Assembly: GCA_030625085.1 (NCBI GenBank)
Contig: DAOURK010000010.1
Coordinates: 1 to 60,323 of the forward strand
Length of the DNA stretch: 60,323 bases
Reading direction: 5' to 3'
Source of the DNA: Pseudomonadota bacterium
GTDB lineage: Bacteria > SZUA-182 > DTGQ01
A program made the position numbers and the translations under genes. Positions 58,257-60,323 of the stretch are shown in pieces (position 1 is the first letter of the stretch; each line of letters starts with the position of its first letter). The notes beneath the pieces were generated by a model. The model worked only from the letters and a program-made list of their open reading frames with translations, was not told the DNA's origin and ran no database searches.

Positions 58257-59336
58257 TTATTTGTTTTGGTCTTGCGGCGGAATCATCTCTTCGATCATTT
58301 TTATCAGAACCGGAAACAGCTCTTCTTCTTTACATTTTTTAATAATATTCCCTTTCCGAAAAACCACCCCCATTCCCTTTCCACCGGCAATACCAAGGTC
58401 AGCTTCCTTTGCTTCTCCCGGACCATTCACCACACAGCCCATAATTGCTATTTTTAAAGGGTGAGAAAGGTGAGCAATTTTTTCCCGCACTTGTTTAACC
58501 AAGCCCATAATATCAATTTCACAGCGTCCACAGGTAGGGCAAGAAATGATTTCCGGCCCCCGGTTTCGAATTCCTAAGGCGCGTAAAATTTCATAGCCTG
58601 CCTGAACCTCTAAAACCGGATCTGCTGTTAAGGAGACTCGCAGGGTATCTCCAATGCCCTCGGCCAATAAAATACCTAATCCTATGGCTGATTTAATCCC
58701 ACCACAAAAGGCATCTCCAGTTTCAGTAATACCTAAATGGAGAGGATAATTCATCTTCTCAGCCATTAATCGATATGCTTTGATTGTATCTGGAACTGAC
58801 GAGGATTTTAAGGAAATTTTTATTTGAGAAAATCCCATATCTTCCAATAATTCAACCTTGCGCCGGGCGCTTTCTACCATTGCTTCTGCGGTAGCGCCTC
58901 CATATAGTTGATATAGGTCTTTTTCCAGAGAGCCGCCATTGACGCCGATGCGAATAACTACTCCGCAATCTTTGGCTGCCTTTACTATTTCCTGTAATTT
59001 TTTCAGTGAACCAATGTTTCCCGGATTAATTCGCAGGCCGTCAACTCCTGCTTCCAAAGCCTTTAAGGCCAATCGGTGATTAAAATGAATATCAGCGATA
59101 ACAGGGATTGGACTGTTTCGGACTATAGATGAAAGAGCTTCTGCTGCTTCTCCATCCGGCACGGCCACCCGCACGATCTCACAACCGGACCAAGCCAAAC
59201 GATTTATTTGGGCAGTGGTAGCCTGTATATCCCGGGTATCGGTTTTAGTCATAGACTGAACGGAAATAGGTGCCCCGTCACCAATTTTTATATCTTTTAT
59301 CCATACTCCTTTAGATAGCTTACGTTGAATGTTCAT
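58257..59336 (-). CDS. ispG: 4-hydroxy-3-methylbut-2-enyl diphosphate synthase
   Basis: IspG is the iron-sulfur enzyme near the end of the MEP route to isoprenoids. Seen in 359 aa: the N-terminal barrel with PISVQSMTKTDTRD and RINPGNIGS, and a C-terminal part with the cluster-binding CPTCGRCEID and CVVNGPGEAKEADLGIAGG. This is the shorter bacterial form, without the inserted domain. AGAGGA precedes the ATG. Confidence 0.97.
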   Translation of the reverse strand: MNIQRKLSKGVWIKDIKIGDGAPISVQSMTKTDTRDIQATTAQINRLAWSGCEIVRVAVPDGEAAEALSSIVRNSPIPVIADIHFNHRLALKALEAGVDGLRINPGNIGSLKKLQEIVKAAKDCGVVIRIGVNGGSLEKDLYQLYGGATAEAMVESARRKVELLEDMGFSQIKISLKSSSVPDTIKAYRLMAEKMNYPLHLGITETGDAFCGGIKSAIGLGILLAEGIGDTLRVSLTADPVLEVQAGYEILRALGIRNRGPEIISCPTCGRCEIDIMGLVKQVREKIAHLSHPLKIAIMGCVVNGPGEAKEADLGIAGGKGMGVVFRKGNIIKKCKEEELFPVLIKMIEEMIPPQDQNK

Positions 59337-59399
59337 AGTTTCCTCTGAAACTCCCCCTACTTTTTTTGCGACGAGATAAATAAGAATAAAATAAGATAT

Positions 59400-59426
59400 T
59401 TATTTTATTTATGCGGCTTCCCAGCC
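59400..59426 (+). repeat. 27-bp dispersed repeat, copy 2
   Basis: TTATTTTATTTATGCG followed by GCTTCCCAGCC; the same stretch with one base changed is at 12735-12761. Confidence 0.5.
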
Positions 59427-59433
59427 ATTTTTA

Positions 59434-59495
59434 GACAGGATAAACAGATTGGATAGGATAAAAAAAAGAATTTAGTAAATCCTGTTAATCCTGTC
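59434..59495. repeat. GACAGGAT inverted-repeat element
   Basis: GACAGGATAAACAGATT (59434 on) and, inverted, AATCCTGTTAATCCTGTC ending at 59495, with about 25 bases between them. A related single copy is at 52309-52324. Such GACAGGATTAACAGGATT-like sequences recur in gene gaps of many bacteria (general knowledge); here the pair could form a hairpin after tsaE. Confidence 0.5.
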
Positions 59496-59498
59496 AAT

Positions 59499-60008
59499 TT
59501 AATTAAAGGGATATTTTATGAAAAAAAATTGAGTACGAAAACGACCTAAAATCCTTTCCGCCTTTGCTCCTTTAGCTTCTAATGATAATTTGCGGATTTC
59601 AGCCCCTTGATGCTCAAGGAGTATTTTTATATGATTTTTAGGGAGCAGGGGCTTTATTTTTTCCGCCCATTCTACGACCGTTACTCCTGTTCCGTAAAAA
59701 TATTCCTCATATCCTAATTCCTCAAGTTCTTCCGGACCTGATAGGCGATAAACATCAAAGTGATAAACCGGCATCAATCCTTTATATTCATTCAAAATAG
59801 TAAAGGTTGGGCTGGTAATATAGTGATCTTGAACGTGAAGTCCTTTGGCTATCCCTTGAACCAATCGAGTCTTGCCGCTTCCCAGTTCGCCAGAAAGGCC
59901 TACTACCAAGCCTGGAGATAAAAATCGGCCAAATTGTTCACCCAAGGAAAGAGTCTCTTGGGGACTTAGACTGAATAAAATTAATCGAGAGATTTTTTGG
60001 GATTTCAT
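59499..60008 (-). CDS. tsaE: tRNA threonylcarbamoyladenosine ATPase TsaE
   Basis: TsaE is the ATPase partner of TsaB/TsaD in making t6A37 of tRNA. Seen in 169 aa: the Walker A GELGSGKTRL, the SPTFTILNEY block, YHFDVYRLS and VTVVEWAEKI. I use the ATG at 60008, since GAGAGGA is 7 bases before it; an upstream in-frame start gives eight more residues. The next gene, outside the window, lies upstream on the same strand. Confidence 0.95.
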   Translation of the reverse strand: MKSQKISRLILFSLSPQETLSLGEQFGRFLSPGLVVGLSGELGSGKTRLVQGIAKGLHVQDHYITSPTFTILNEYKGLMPVYHFDVYRLSGPEELEELGYEEYFYGTGVTVVEWAEKIKPLLPKNHIKILLEHQGAEIRKLSLEAKGAKAERILGRFRTQFFFIKYPFN

Positions 60009-60215
60009 ATAAAAGTCCTCTCTCCCAGCCATCTAATTTTTCCCATAATGATCCCAAAATTATCATTGCAGAGGTTGAATTGTTTTAGCAAGGCTAAGGC
60101 CCTGGGCTAAATAAAAATAATAAAAATTTTCGGCAACCTTCACTTGGCGGTTTACACTTTTTTTTTAAAAAAATCACCACAGACCAGACTTCTTTAAATC
60201 CTGTTCAAACAGGCC

Positions 60216-60323
60216 TTAATTTTTGGACATTTTGCGGTTAGGGCATTCTCCCACATCATAGAGAAGACGCTTTCCATTTTTAAGCCTAATCTGTTTTTCA
60301 TTCAAAGCTCTGCATAGCTGTAT
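60216..60323 (-). CDS. C-terminal end of an unknown gene, cut by the window edge
   Basis: From the edge, the minus strand is open for 35 codons, ending LKNGKRLLYDVGECPNRKM-SKN before a TAA at 60216. The composition (Lys/Arg-rich with LLYDVGECP) looks like a real protein tail, but no family can be recognised from so little. Just after the stop is a perfect CCTGTT/AACAGG hairpin without a T-run. Confidence 0.4.
   Translation of the reverse strand: MQLCRALNEKQIRLKNGKRLLYDVGECPNRKMSKN

Noticed and set aside
60088-60103. GG-N10-GC match on the minus strand ahead of tsaE
   Set aside because: The -24 region (GGGCCT) fits badly; tsaE is a housekeeping gene with no link to the other sites.

Overview
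The window is 60.3 kb of A+T-rich chromosomal DNA from a bacterium with an outer membrane. Evidence for the envelope type is LpxC (lipid A synthesis), a TpsB/TpsA two-partner secretion pair and several exported or lipoprotein products. An anaerobic life is suggested by a class III (glycyl-radical) ribonucleotide reductase NrdD with its activase NrdG and no aerobic reductase in view. An archaeal-type entry to the shikimate pathway, LVIVD-repeat and beta-helix surface proteins, and the mixed gene order fit an uncultivated lineage better than a familiar model phylum. I cannot name the taxon from the sequence alone.

Layout. 0.5-7.5 kb (+): nrdR, acylphosphatase, an exported cyclophilin, dprA, topA, lpxC. 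7.6-9.8 kb (-): agmatinase and rluD. 10.0-12.7 kb (+): a dead beta-helix gene end, then a membrane histidine kinase. 12.8-16.4 kb (-): a 1005-aa exported LVIVD-repeat protein, a MITE-like repeat and a small duplicated gene scrap. 16.4-19.5 kb (-): the nrdD-thioredoxin-like-nrdG operon behind a paired NrdR operator. 19.5-20.2 kb: an A+T-rich gap with four DnaA boxes. 20.2-28.3 kb (+): eno, ftsB-like, two nucleotide-sugar enzymes, pyrR-pyrB-pyrC and a peptide-binding lipoprotein. 28.3-34.3 kb: a DUF4921 protein and the two-partner secretion pair. 34.5-40.0 kb (-): a degenerate GGDEF protein, an NtrC-type regulator, its kinase, and a PBP4-type peptidase. 40.5-45.6 kb (+): ADH synthase, DHQ synthase II, DUF4911, TPR, DUF1232 and patatin genes, with a TRL-family gene on the other strand. 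45.7-46.6 kb: three tRNA genes around a truncated glycosyltransferase. 46.8-60.3 kb (-): sppA, queC/queE, purF, purB, a metallo-hydrolase, dut, an M16 peptidase, pnp, rpsO, queD, ispG, tsaE and the tail of one more gene.

The most interesting signals are regulatory. A soluble kinase and a sigma-54 activator (35.4-38.1 kb) are followed by two tandem 16-bp palindromes whose centres are 20 bp apart. About 120 bp further on lies a -24/-12 promoter that reads into the degenerate GGDEF gene. The same 14-bp GG-N10-GC core recurs unchanged in front of the LVIVD protein at 15.9 kb. A third sigma-54-type promoter lies at 6.36 kb upstream of lpxC. Two of the three copies of a 123-124 bp MITE-like element sit next to these promoters. 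Together these suggest a sigma-54 regulon for envelope or surface functions, reshaped by a small mobile repeat.
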